Source: Stereum hirsutum FP-91666 SS1
Lineage: Eukaryota > Basidiomycota > Agaricomycetes > Russulales > Stereaceae
DNA: 64,000 nt
Assembly (NCBI RefSeq): GCF_000264905.1
Contig: NW_006763142.1
Span: forward strand, 1,104,597 to 1,168,596
Direction of reading: 5' to 3'
Part shown: positions 22,729 through 34,991 of the stretch, one piece after another
Layout: each line of letters begins with the position of its first letter
How positions within the stretch are numbered: the first letter of the stretch is position 1
Notes under the pieces: model-generated
Databases searched by the model: none
Seen by the model: the letters and a program-made list of their open reading frames with translations, nothing else
Told to the model about the DNA's origin: nothing
Translations under genes and position numbers: made by a program

Positions 22729-25700
22729 CGAAGCCTGCGGCCGTGCGCACCGTGTATTAATGATTTTGTAGCTTCCATACATCACTTATTCTCGAAGACC
22801 TGCTACTCTCCAATTCTTGTTGGCCCTCTGCCTGCGGTCTAGGTCGAAAATGGCTTGCAAAACTCGGATCAAACGGATACGGATAACATGGTGTCTCGGT
22901 TGACAGCTGACACGACCACTAGAGATATATCCAACAATCGGTCGGTACTTCCATGGCTCCTTCACGCCGATACTAAAAGGATAGGGGCTCCGTTCCGTCT
23001 TCTGACTTCTTATGTGGGTCCACAGATTCAGGGTCATCGGCCGCCGCCTATAGGCGTCAAGCCGTTTGGACTGATGGATTCTTCATTGTGGCCAGTGAAC
23101 ATGGCTATTCCTCAACCTGCGATCCTTCAACCTGGCCATCACATTCAGTTCGAGACCTGCTTGAGCTTTATATGACTCGCTATACCGAAGATGCTGCTAC
23201 GCGAAGGCATCAAGACCACAACTTCCTATCGCCGCCGTTGGGTAAGCACCATCGGGCACTAGCGGTCAGGTTATTTTGCTTGTGCGCGTCGCCACCTCAC
23301 CGACGTACCTCGGCTTCTTTCAATTTCAGACTCGGTAAATTGTCTAACTCTATCGGCAACTTCTGTCGCCGATATTTTTGGGTCCGTTCAGCTCGCCCAA
23401 CGAGGCTAGCGAAAGAATATACCCCCGTTACGAGGTGGAAACTCCGCTGGAAGGTACGCTTATGGTCTCTTTCTTCACTCTCTTACCTTGTAGCTAGTAG
23501 ATCTAGACTGGCCATTGTCGTTTAAGGCTTAAGACCCGCCAAATCTGGGTGAACTTATCGGTGTTCACATGGTGCACCGGCATTCACACTTATCGAGTGC
23601 TTTCTCGACCCTCTCAATCTCGCTCCTACCTGCTGCGACACTAGTTGGACCAATCGAGAACCAAAAACGGATGCTGCACTGGGGCAGGAAGGGAAAGCAT
23701 GATAACGATGTCAGGGTAACTTTCTTTGAGCCGAGGAGATTATTTCAAGCGTTACATGCGGATTGAACATCCTCACATTAGCAAGACGGCCTAAGAGAGC
23801 ATCGTAAGCCACTGTATTTCTGATTCGCCTCGTTCCTTCTATCTTACAGCTTCGCTGAGTCCCGGCGTATAAAGCTCCGCGCTTAAGGCTTTAGCTTTAA
23901 GCCTCAGGACCATAGAATCCATGCTTCGGTCCGATCCAAGAACAACAGAACTTGCGATCACCGTTGGGTTCTGAGCTGAGTAAGTACGAGGCCCTTGGAC
24001 ACAAGTACGTAGATCACCTCGCTTTGCCATGCCTCGTCCATGAGTGTGCCCTTCGAATATCTTATCTTCTGACCCAGCCTGAACAGTTCAGCCTTGAACG
24101 GTATGTACCCGCCGACAAGTAGCGCCCGCGTCACCACGCAAGACGGTAAAGCTGTGATCAAATTACCTTTGCTCAGTGGATCTCAAGTTTGATGGTACGA
24201 ACCCAATTCTCATTACAAAGGCCGAGAAGGTTTTGCATCGAGATCTGCGATTGGCCTTGTCGCCTTGCATATCCTATATTCAGCATCGATATCACGGACG
24301 GAGTTCCCCCTTGTCCCTGCTGAGGCTTTTACACCCTTCTATCTTGCCCATTATGTTTTCCTCGGGGCCGTGGCAAGCACAGCGGTCCGAGAGTTCCGCT
24401 GATACCCTTCATCCTCTCGTGCACTGCATCGAATTTGTGAGTAGAGGTCTAGAAGGACGAGCTGGTGATGTCGGCGTTCCAGTTGTGCTAGTTTAAGCGT
24501 CTACGGCCTACGGATCCTTGGAAAATGAACGTCTTCCAACAGATTCTTATTCGCACGTCTGCGTCGGACACTTTCGACCGCCTTTGGGGGTGCATTGGCC
24601 ATTGTTTTCTCGGTGTACGTGTAAAGATCGAGGGCCCATCTTCAGCGCCTTCGTTTAGCTTTAACCTTCCTGGTGAATGACTTCGCATTCTCTTCGATCT
24701 GATGCAATCATGTGGTGCTAATACTCACATATTTTACAGGTGACGCTAGTTTGTCAGGTTCGCCGCGTTCCATTACCGAGTCATATTCCTCCCCACAATC
24801 GAGAAGGACACAAGTCATTGCACGGTATCAAGTGACTGCGATTTTACAGATACTTGCAACAATGATAGGTTGTGTATCATCCCAAGACCACACCAGATGG
24901 GTCTGTGGGTGGCAGCGGACACGATAGCATCATAACTCATAACCGGCGACGCCGCCTTAGCTGTCATCTTCGCCGCCATCATAAGTACTACAAATACCTC
25001 CAGGCCCATATTTCTCGGATTTATTGCCGATGAGCAAGGTTTGCATTGTCCAGTCTCAAAAGTCTCAATGGCTCAATTCTCCTCGTATCCAGACTGTGAA
25101 GAGAGTATATCCTAGTTAGAAACTCGAATTCAGCTGTCTTGTGTTATGTGACGGAGTCCCCGACGTTCAGGAATTGTGGCGGTCTCTAAACAAGGTGGCG
25201 TGGGCAATTGTTCAAACTTTAGCCGAGATTGAAGATCGTTTTCCCAGATTTGGGATCTCAGGAACTTGGTGCCGGCTGAAGTGATGGGTCCTTTGAACCG
25301 CCATGCTGTTGGCCAGAAGCTTCAGAAGACAAGGTCCCTTCACCACACCAACTCCGACCTTTTCTCATTGGACTTTTCGCTTTAGTAACCGACCCGCATG
25401 ATATTGCGCGGGCGTCGTCGTGGCTCGTCGTGGCTTACCGGCTTCCGAAACCTTCGGCACCCCTCTTGCTAGAGATCATAGCAAACGACGTTACACTTTT
25501 CTTCCCATTGTTTCTACAAGAGGAAGGACCTACTAGCCAATGACTTTTTGTGGGCAGTGAGACAGGAATTGTGGTTATGTATTACATGGCTACCTCATGA
25601 TAAATACTTCGTCGAGCCGGCGGAAGGGTACAGCGCAAGATCTCTACCGTACCTGATCGTAATCGTTCGACGGATGTGGCTGGAGCGGCGGGGTTTAACT

Positions 25701-25996
25701 CGGCGACTTTGATACTCAGCCAGCCAGTCATGTTATATAGTCTCGCCCTTGTCCTTTTATCCAACCTTCTGCGTTGACGTCTCTCCAGTATCCTGTCCGC
25801 ACTCTATCTGTCTTGCTTGCCCGACATTTCGTGACCGATCCATCAAACATCGTCAGCAAAACCATTACGGCCCAAAGCGTAGGGTCAACGTTCTCGTCAA
25901 CTCTCCGGCATTCAAAGTGAGTCTTTAGATACTTCTTACAACATGGTGTGGTCAACTGACGACAAATAGATTTCACTGCTTCTATACCAACCAACC
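22729..25996. other. 3.3-kb stretch with no convincing gene
   Basis: Long region with only fragmentary open frames on both strands (for example 23088-23525 plus, 24176-24496 plus). None has a recognised domain or a consistent chain of splice sites. Several stretches look coding-like in composition but are broken by stops, so a decayed gene is possible. Confidence 0.5.
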
Positions 25997-27532
25997 ATGT
26001 CGGTTATGCAGCATGATCGACCTCCTCACCATTTCAACGGACGTGCTTCGTATGGTCCTCCTCCCGCAGATCCTCTTCACCGACCTAACATCCGGTCCTA
26101 CTCGATGCCGTCGGGAGCGACGAACGTCAGTGCGCAGGCATCATACGACACAACTCCGCGCTTTTCCCCAGTCTCATGGCACGGTACGATCGAGGTGCTT
26201 GGCTATACCCCGCACGAGGCCCCACGAGGGCGTCTGACGGTCGATGTATCATACGGAGACTCTGCCTCGCGCTCGGTGTGCTTCCGTATTGTGGTCGCGC
26301 GGAAACCTATAGCGACTGCTGTCAGGAATATCGGAGCCGGAGGTCAACCTCTGTGGCGCCTGGAGGGCGAACTTCCTGCCTTCGACGCACTGTCCTCCTC
26401 GGTCCCTACGGTGGATCTGTCGGTTCAAGTTGTCGACTCTCGCGATAACAAGATACTAGACTCCGCTATATTCGGTGACTTTAGATATATTCTTCCTTGT
26501 AAGCACGCCTTCCGTTCTGTGCTTCCAAGATAAATTTCCAATCCTGTCGTCTTCATAGCACTTAATATCGAGACACACCCGCCGACCGTTGGTTCATCCA
26601 CTACCACTCGTCCGTCTGCGCGCACTTCTTCGTGGCCTACCATTCGCCGACGAGATGCCGAAGGCAACCGTCCTATTGCTGGTGGTATCTCTCAACAACC
26701 GAAGCTCTATTTCGAGACTCCCCCAGAAGATATGGAATTCGGCCTTAATGACACCGAAAGATACCTCCGCCGACGACTCGTACGCTTTCAGCGTGTTTTG
26801 GATGGTACTACACTTCGGGTTTCCTGCCAGCCCATCCGTCACGACGAATATGACGACAAATTCGCCGTCGTATCCTGCATCTACATCCCCGAGACTGATC
26901 GATGTTGCATCACGTCGGTCGACATCATCTCTCTCATGGAGTTCTTCGTGCGCGACAAATTTGTCGAGGACGAGAAGAACCGCATTCGCCGCAATATAGA
27001 GTGCTTACGACCGACTACGGTGTCCAAGACGAGGGAGAGCACGGAGCTACTTTGGGACCTCATCATGGAGTTCCCGCGACCGAAGCCACGCAACATCGAA
27101 AAGTGCATTAAGGTCTTCCACTGGGCTGTGTTGAGGGATGCACTGGAGAAGGTCATGTCTCGATATGTAGGTTTTTTGGTACGCCTTTGAAAGCTGTCTC
27201 TCACTCACCGGCTGGTCGTACAGGAGATCGTCACCGTTCCGCCACAACCTGAAACATCACCGTCCACTCCTCAATACGAACGTTCCTATCCATCATACTC
27301 CTCCGTACCACCTAGCGAGTCGTTATCAAATCCGTCTCTCCTGCGAATCGCTCCTGAAAGTCCAATGTTGACCTACCCTGAATCGTCGTTTCCATCGGAG
27401 GTTGGTCATCGCGGTGGTTATGAGATGGGGCCCGACGTCAAGCCGTCGAGCGCACTGCACACCCCTTACCACACTCCCTATACACCGATACATGGAACCA
27501 GCTACTTCCCGTACCAAACACCACAGTACTAG
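25997..27532 (+). CDS. medA: MedA (Medusa)-like transcriptional regulator, DUF7082
   Basis: Three exons (25997-26498, 26559-27166, 27224-27532), 472 residues, frame closed. The C-terminal half carries the conserved MedA block: NRIRRNIECLRPTTVSK, LIMEFPRPKPRNIEKCIKVF and the preceding CIYIPETDRCCITSVD. The N-terminus is Pro/Ser-rich, followed by a beta-rich IPT-like segment (SWHGTIEVLGYTP...). The tail is Ser/Pro/Tyr-rich. MedA proteins are nuclear regulators of conidiation, adhesion and development in ascomycetes; basidiomycete homologues are linked to filamentation. The gene converges with RNase III gene 2. Confidence 0.82.
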
Positions 27533-28070
27533 ATCGTTTCCTGGTACTGTTGTTTGCTCTAACCTGCCACGGGCGTTCAGATGGACTACGATTTGCCCAT
27601 ACACGTTGTGAGGCCTTGGCCACGATCCCATTGTCTCCTTACCTTCGTCGTACTATACTGCGCCGTGACTTTTTTGGTCTCGTACTACTTGTATTCTTAG
27701 AGCTATTATTCCTTCGCCTTTACGTTCCGTGGCCTTTCTTGCATACATCTGGCATTTGCATCTCCGCTATTCCGAATTCATGTTCTACTAGAATCCTTTC
27801 GGATATTTTTCTTTTAAAATCTCGTTGTATGCTATATGCTGTACGTATATCGTCAAAATATGATTCCGCATCACTACATGGTCGCTCTTTGATCGTCGCG
27901 AGGATGGACGTATTATTCAAGAAGGGCTCGATAGTCCAAGATAGACGTGATATGCTTTGAACTCTATCCACTGCGGTAATCGATAGGGAGGGGACGACAC
28001 ATAACTACAATATGAACGAGAATACACAACTATCGAAGATCCCTCCGTAAAATAATGGACTTTAAGTCAC
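27533..28070. other. Convergent 3' intergenic region
   Basis: Between the stops of the MedA-like and RNase III genes. No gene seen; it should hold two 3' ends. Confidence 0.5.
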
Positions 28071-29629
28071 CTACCATACATGCGACTCAAGTGCCTGTCG
28101 AGCTGCCACGTTTTTCGCTGCTTTGAGGGAGGGCCTAACTCCTCGGCCGAGAACAGCATTGTCTACGCGTACCACGGCAACCCAGAGGGATTTCTGTTCA
28201 AGTTTAACTTTATATGAGGTACAAGATTGTTAGGTGAACAACGAAAGCATTCATGGATGTAGCACAGCGTACCTAGCACAGTGGACCAACGAACGAATTT
28301 ACCTCCCTTAGGCACCCGGTCCAGGAGCTTTTGGAGGTCTGCCGACGTCGCATCCTCTTTCTCTGTCTTCTGTTCGACAGCGTCTTGTACAAACTGTGCT
28401 ACGCAGTGCACGGCCTCATCCAGTTGTTGTGTAGAAGACTTCGGGTATTTCAATGATGTTTGGATAGGAAAGGCGGCTGGGGAAGCATGTTTTGTCGTTG
28501 GAGGAGTGTGTTCGGTGATGTTCGGAGTGAAAAACCTTGGCGTAGAAAGGGCAGCATGTGCTTCTGTTACATGGGGTGAGAGAAGGTGATTAATCCATTT
28601 CTTGACTTGTGCTGTGACTTGTCCTTGCTCGTAGTAGAGCCCCCCGACGTATGCCTGTAGAAAAGACAGCAGCAGCTCCGACATGAAACGGTCATTTATC
28701 CTACCTCAAAAATATCGGCTATTACGTTGAGCCACTCAGGATCAACGCATTTTATTTCGGCGGGGGAAGAGTACGCACCTTGCCAGTGAACGGGATTTTG
28801 TGGAAGATCACGACTCGGATCAATGCCGTATGTAACGCGCGCCATTTCCAGCAAACCGCAACGGAGAGATCTGAGGAAAGCTTCAGCGTTATACACACCG
28901 ACTATCTCTGCACGAGAACTATCCTTACACCAGTGCGAGCGTTGCATTACTAACAACCACACTAAAGATACGCTACGAAGATTCTTTTCAGCCTTTCCTT
29001 TCGAGGGATAGAGAAGCAATGATGGCGCTTACAGTGAACGAGCCATTATCCACATGCGGATACATGCTCCAAACCATTTCGCACACTACTAGCCCTACCA
29101 CCCTGTCTCCCAAGTGTTCGAAGCTGTTGAGATGTCAAATTTTGAGGGTTCAGCGGGCTTCAAGAGGAACTTACGCTTTATGCGTCGCATAGGACGCTGC
29201 ACCGTTGTTGTTCTTGGAGTGTGTAGATGTGTCACTGTCGTTTCTAAACGCAACCAAGACAGGATGTCTAAAAGCATTTGCACGAGTCTCCTCCCCGATA
29301 AGTCCCGGTATGGGAGGAGAGTGGCCCACTGCAGCAAGACTACAGGAGGGAATATCCTTTAATCAACAGTTCGTACCTTTTTTACCGTGGAACGTACCTA
29401 GATAATGCCTTCACTCTGAGTCGCTGCGTGCTGGATGTCGCTGGATACTTGAATGACCTGCAACAAAGACAGCCTTCATAAATACAGGCCCGACAATATT
29501 CGTATTTCGAAAGTCGTACCTTGGACATGGTGGAGAAATGCGTGCCGGGAGCGACGAGCACGTCCGGGTCAGGCGCGCGCTGCGCAGAGATATGACAGGG
29601 AAAGCAACGGTCATTTTGCCACGAAACAT
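28071..29629 (-). CDS. RNase III with dsRNA-binding domain, copy 2
   Basis: Eight exons (29629-29520, 29457-29398, 29339-29175, 29123-29033, 28972-28929, 28870-28705, 28654-28273, 28207-28071), 384 residues, frame closed. The RNase III fold shows FEHLGDRVVGLVV (signature helix with Glu and Asp) and ADIFEAYVGGLYYEQG (second metal-binding Asp/Glu pair), so all four acidic catalytic positions are kept. VVVSNATLALV is the usual connecting motif. The last exon forms a double-stranded RNA-binding domain ending VLGRGVRPSLKAAKNVAARQ. The N-terminus (MFRGKMTVAFPVISLRSARL) is basic and Ser/Arg-rich, resembling a mitochondrial presequence. It is more divergent than copy 1 and lies in tandem with it. Confidence 0.85.
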
Positions 29630-30077
29630 TAGAGAGGGTGTTTAGATGGGGAGCGCAATCAGTGATCACGGTAACCTAAATAGTGCAAGATAAAATTGTT
29701 GTGCCGTAATTTTCGTGGCGTAATTATAGCCACGCTTGGGCTTCCGAACAAGAGACTCCAATAGAGACAAAGAACAACGAGTCAACGAACGGGCATACAC
29801 TCGGCGCGAACATGTTGCGTAGTGTAGAATTGAGGTTACCACGGCAACAGGTTCGTGAGAGGTGATGCAAGTCGATGTGGCGAGGCGCAAGAACGGGCGC
29901 GATGTAGTCGCTTGGCCGCATGTACACTCAATGGCTGTATTCTGGTTGGGATTTTGACGCATCTCCGGTAAAAGATCATGAGACTGAAGTGGGTAAGATC
30001 TTATGAAAGACATGCGGCTAGCGATGCTGACATCCCAGACGAATATATAGAACGATACTCATACCTTCCCGGGCGCT
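29630..30077. other. Intergenic between RNase III copies
   Basis: Spacer between the tandem RNase III genes. A 115-codon minus frame crosses it, but it shows no domain and was not called. Confidence 0.45.
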
Positions 30078-31606
30078 TCAGCCTTCAACTGTCTCGTTCA
30101 GCTTCGAAAGTCCCTCCTCGGCGGCAGCGACCTTCGCCGCAGCCTTCGTCATACCTTTCCCCTGGCAGAATACTTTGCCGTCGACTTCCGCTTGGGCTAT
30201 CCAAATATATTCTATACCCACTGTTGAGGAGGCATTCATCATCGCCACAGGAGAATATCGTCAATTAGATCTCACGAGACGCATTCCTCGTCGTCTGAAT
30301 CATGTAAGACGTACCGTTGGTAGTCGTCCAGGTAAGATCCTTCTTAGCCTTGATTAGCTGGTTGTGCAGTGCGAGAACAGGATTATCGGGTGGCGAGGAG
30401 GACGAGGCTGCAGACACGCCCACATCGGATATTGGTTCTGTCTCGGTCGCAACAGACTCCGTGGAGCTGAAAGATTCGGTGTTGACCCCGTTGACCGGAT
30501 GAGACGGTATAGACGAGGATGTCATTGTCGTTGTCACGGTAGGTTTGACGACCGCTGTGTGTGCTTGTTCAATGTGGGGCGCCAGAAGGTCTTCAAGCCA
30601 AGCTTTCACAGGAGTCGTAATCATGCCTTGTTCACGGTACAGGCCACCGACATAGGCCTAGTTCAAATTGCCGGGTCAATTCTAAGCAAGAGATGTTTGC
30701 ACACCACTCTTACCTCGAAGAGGTCCGCTATTGAAAATTAGTCGTCTCGTCAGCGAAAAGAGTATAGATAATATACCCAAGCACTGACCATGGACGCCCA
30801 GACTTTGGCTGAACGAATCATCGCCCAACATAGGAATGCCGAGCAAATCACAAGAACACTCCGCTAGGCGGTATTGTAAGGAGCTGGGAGAAGTATGAGC
30901 TCCAAAGAATATCGTTTAACCGCACGATATAGACCATACATTTGTTTGAGGGTCTCATTGCTAACGACAATATGGTAAATTTGCTGAAAGGAGTGGTCGA
31001 AGAGAGGGGCCATCTCAACACCGAGTTGACCACATTTGTAGAAAAGGGACGAACCGATATACTACCTGTTTTCAAGTCGGGATACTTCTCGATGAGTAGC
31101 TCAGTGACCACGAGCCCAAGGACTTTATCGCCTAGTAGCTCCAACCTGTGATGATGATACGATGAGATTATTAGTGACGAGAATGGCATCGGATTCGCTG
31201 TGTGGCTGGGAGTACAGAAAGATTATGCACATTTCGTTGTCCCCGATGCGTTTCAGCGCGTTGTCGGAGACTTGGGGTGATACAATCTTCTTCTCATTCA
31301 CGAGCTTGTTGATCCACATTGGAGGACTAAATACCCTTGAACGTATGTTTTCAGAGTATATTCGAGGCAGTTCCGGTAGTGGTCGCAAAGATACAGGAAA
31401 TGTGTGGTATCCGAATCTGTCGAACGTAATTCATGTTCGCGTCAGGATCTTTTTCGAATTGTGGTATCGTTCGCAAGTCGGAGTTAGGCTCGGACTCGCC
31501 AAAGGCAAAGATAAACGTACTGGAAACGAGAAGTCGCCTCGAATCCAACTCTTGGTATCCTCCTACCAGCTTTAGACGGTACAGCACGCGACACACTCGC
31601 GCCCAT
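30078..31606 (-). CDS. RNase III with dsRNA-binding domain, copy 1
   Basis: Eight exons (31606-31521, 31416-31231, 31145-31055, 30983-30940, 30883-30789, 30727-30714, 30657-30315, 30220-30078), 333 residues, frame closed. It carries the signature NEMLELLGDKVLGLVV, the connector VVSNETLKQI, and GVHADLFEAYVGGLYREQG. A Ser/Thr-rich linker follows, then a dsRNA-binding domain (IWIAQAEVDGKVFC, then TKAAAKVAAAEE). All four metal-binding acids are present, so it should cleave double-stranded RNA. The DLFE catalytic segment is encoded by a separate 14-nt exon. Candidate roles are rRNA/snoRNA processing or small-RNA pathways. It is not Dicer: there is only one RNase III domain and no helicase or PAZ domain. 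Confidence 0.87.
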
Positions 31607-32105
31607 CCTAAGTACTAGCGAACTCGTCCCTCGACTCGGTATTCCTTGAAAACAGTCGCGCTCGCAGTAGAAGACCCTCGCCTCGCTATGAAGGTTGAAG
31701 TGCGACCGTATCACCGGCGCTAGGAGTAAGTAAGATGTTACGGCAACATCAGGGAACCTGGGAAAGGTGGATGTGACTGTGGGACGTGGTTCACAATTCT
31801 GGTGGCGCTAATTGCCGTTAGCGCTTGGGAACCGCCGGGATTGGCCGGGAGCTTTGTTCGGGTATTTTTTGGGGGTTGTGGCGGTGGCGCTGTTGTTCGC
31901 GGTCCCCCTTTAACTCACGGCATCTGCAGCGCACGTAGACGAGACTGGACGGTGATGGGAGCGATGAATGAAAACACCATACAATAAACGCGAAAACGCT
32001 TCACAACAAGAGTATGGAGGTATACATAGATAAACGGCACAATTACACAGAGTTAGCCAGTAGACTTCCGTACATCACCCCATTCGAACCAGACGACAGG
32101 GTATC
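31607..32105. other. Intergenic, G/C-rich
   Basis: Between the RNase III copy 1 start and the PEX19 stop. No gene seen. Confidence 0.5.
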
Positions 32106-33823
32106 TCATGCGATGGTACACCCGTCCGGGAGCTCTGGCATACCATCCGCGCCCATATCGAGTCCGGGGGGTAAGGCGCCCATGATCTCTGCAGGCGGAG
32201 ATCCGTGGCTTTGCATCTGGGAAGAGGGAGATGGTCATTAGTAAGTGTAATATATTATCAATGAAGCAGAAAATGGATGACATGCACGTCAAGCCTAGGG
32301 TATGCAGGGAACGGAAGTGGGCAACGAGCGAGGGTAAAAGGAGCAACGGAACAGAACGAACCTCAGTCATGAGTTGCATGACCTCAGTTTTCTTCTCCAC
32401 ATCTTCGTCGCTATACTTCACGTCCTCGAATATCGCAACGATCTTCGTTATGCATTCCTGCTGGGCAACGAATCGCTCATTGTCCTCTGTGCTAAGTTTG
32501 TCCTTGTTTTCAGATAGGTATGGCGGGAACTGAACGTCACAAGGGATAAAGATGAGTATATCCTCTGAGGAGATATAAAAAAAGAAGCTGAGTGCAAACC
32601 TTGTCGTGGAGTTCCTTCAAAGGCTCATAGAGAATATCTTTGCTCATGAGCGAACCCATCATTCCCTCCAAGATGCCCGAGAACTCTTCATCTGCCTCCC
32701 CGCTGCCCAACTGAGCGATCAATTTCTCGAGATCGTCCGGCATCGACATCGACTCGCTCGCCTATCGAGCAGAGAGTCGTTCGTTAGAAATCAGTATCGG
32801 CCCACAGCCGGATTTATAAGAACATCATACCCTCAAGTTCGCCTCACTCTCCTTCAACTTCTCCTGCGCCTGCCTCACGCTCTTCAAAAACTCATCCTCC
32901 ACATCCGCACCCTCCGGCAACGATCTTGTCTGCCTCTCCTTCCCTTGTCCATTCGCACCGGCAGCAGTCGCAGAACCCTCCGCCGTAGGATCAAGCTTCA
33001 AGCCCGCCATGGCCTCTTCCATCCCATCCTTCATCATATCGTCCCAAGCCTTCTTGAACATCTCCTCCCTCCTCTTTTCCTCTTCCTCACTAATCTCTTC
33101 CTCGCCTCCAGCGCCACCCACACCTCCCACCTGGTCTGGTCCCTGCTCGCCCGTAAACGACCCATCGAACTCCTTCATCATACTCTCAATGTTCTTCGCA
33201 AACTCCGACGCGAACGCATCAGAGAACGCGGCATCGATGCCTCCTCCCCCAGATGATCCTCCATCTAACCCCGCAGCTCCCGGAATACCAGAGGATGAGG
33301 GAGCCGAACCGCCTGTGAGAGGTGAGGAAGGGAATGTGGACGTGGGAGGCGGTACCGGTGGGATTTGTGGTGATTTTGTGGAGTCAAGTGCACCGGTCGA
33401 GGGGAAGAAGGTAGTTGCTGAGGGCGTTGAGATGGCACCAGGTGGGGAGCGGGATTTGGAGGATGGGGTGGGTGCGGATGGTTTGTGGGAGGAGTCGAAT
33501 TGGTCGAGGACGTCTAGAATAGGAGACAGAGAAATCAGTTTTATGGCCTCATATATACTGTGAGGTGTTATTTAGGAAAATATATGTGGCTCTCTGGAGT
33601 AAAATGGCCCTTGCGTGCGTGATGCTACTGTCCCGCCACATCCGTAGATGATGCAATAGTAAATTCGCAGAGCTCTTATGAGATGCTACCATTCCAAGAT
33701 AGAAATGGTATCCATACCATACGTGCATATGGAAACCATTCAGACCACGAAACTCGATAAGATGGACGTACCATCAAGGTCATCCAAATCCTCCTCGACG
33801 TGTCTTGATGCCTGAGCGCTCAT
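32106..33823 (-). CDS. PEX19: Peroxisomal membrane protein import receptor PEX19
   Basis: Five exons (33823-33772, 33513-32831, 32761-32600, 32529-32362, 32216-32106), 391 residues, frame closed. The N-terminus MSAQASRHVEEDLDDLDDVL is the acidic Pex3-binding segment. A Pro/Ser/Gly-rich stretch and acidic helices follow (FKKAWDDMMKDG). The C-terminal cargo-binding fold includes FSGILEGMMGSLMSKDILYE and ERFVAQQECITKIVAIFE. The protein ends in CTIA, a CaaX box fit for farnesylation. PEX19 chaperones newly made peroxisomal membrane proteins in the cytosol and docks on PEX3. Domain order and the CaaX ending make this a secure call. Confidence 0.93.
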
Positions 33824-34991
33824 CTTCCAAATATCCACGGATAAGTATCCTAGACTTTCGTTAACACTACAAGTTCACAGCAAATAACCAGAGATATCAC
33901 AGAAAACGAAGGATCAGATACGGAGAAACCAAAGACTTCGGCGGGGTAACAAGCTAGAATCAAGCCGTCGTGGATTGTGGAGAAGAGGAGGTGGCGTAAA
34001 TCAGAGTTGGAGTTTCGATCGCGTACGCGCGGGAAATATCACGTGTTTCCGGTAGCAGGGCGAACTCACGGAATCCTTTTCTTCAGATTTAAGTCACTCC
34101 ACTGCATAACATGAAGCTCAACCATCTAGCCAACAAGGGCAGGTTCGTAGAAGACGGGTAGTATCATCAAAAGCATATTTGCTACACCCATTCTCGTTTC
34201 AAAGTCAAGTTTGTGTGAACTGTTGGGCTGAGGCACCCGCTGCACCATCTTCAACACTGACCATTACATCTGTATATCTCGGAGCTCTCAACCATCAACA
34301 CGGTATCCAGCCTCAGGCCCAGTCTATAGATAAAAACGACCATCTCTAGACGGGCCACCACTAACCTAGCCCACCCGTCACACCCACATTCACTTCCACC
34401 CCGCCTGTGAACCCGGAGCCACCCACCGACACGATCGGGTCAACCAAGAACTTGAACCAAGAACCAAGATATCAGACAGAAAGTGTCGCATAACGAAAAA
34501 TAGCACAACGTAGCCACAAATATCGATTGTCAACATCAAGAAGAACGAACCAAAAAATCGAGATCGAGATCATCCATAATAAGATAAATCAAACAACTAA
34601 AAAGTAACAGGTAGCTGACCAGCGGACTAGACGCGTCGGCGTGAATGTATGTATGGCCGAAGGAAAACTGTATCAATCAAATGAGCGACGGGGGTGTGAG
34701 CAGGGATATGTACACCGGGTAACTAGTACGTGATCGGAGAGGCTTGAAGAGGGGGCAGCGCAGAGGAGGACGGACGAGGACGGGGGTATGGAAGGGGTAT
34801 TCTGGAGGAGAGGCGAGGAGAGGCAACGGTACGAAAGTCCCAAACAGAATCAATGATGGAGTGGCATAGAGAGTGACGGCATGGGGGACCGCCCAGGCAA
34901 GATGAGGCGAGCAAACACACTCAATGGTTGCTGCGCCTATCAGGGTGTAGAGATGGTGGATTCAAACACACACCTGCAGGATGCGAAGACC
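33824..34991. other. 1.2-kb intergenic, no gene seen
   Basis: Between the PEX19 start and the RAX1-like stop. It contains purine-rich and C/A-rich simple stretches but no recognisable coding frame or RNA gene. Confidence 0.5.

Noticed and set aside
29666..30013. 115-codon minus frame between the RNase III copies, possible extra 5' exon of copy 2
   Set aside because: Copy 2 has a good ATG at 29629 with correct phase; joining this frame is not needed and no domain is present.
28071..31606. Dicer identity for the RNase III genes
   Set aside because: Each gene has one RNase III domain and one dsRBD; no helicase, PAZ or second RNase III domain is present.
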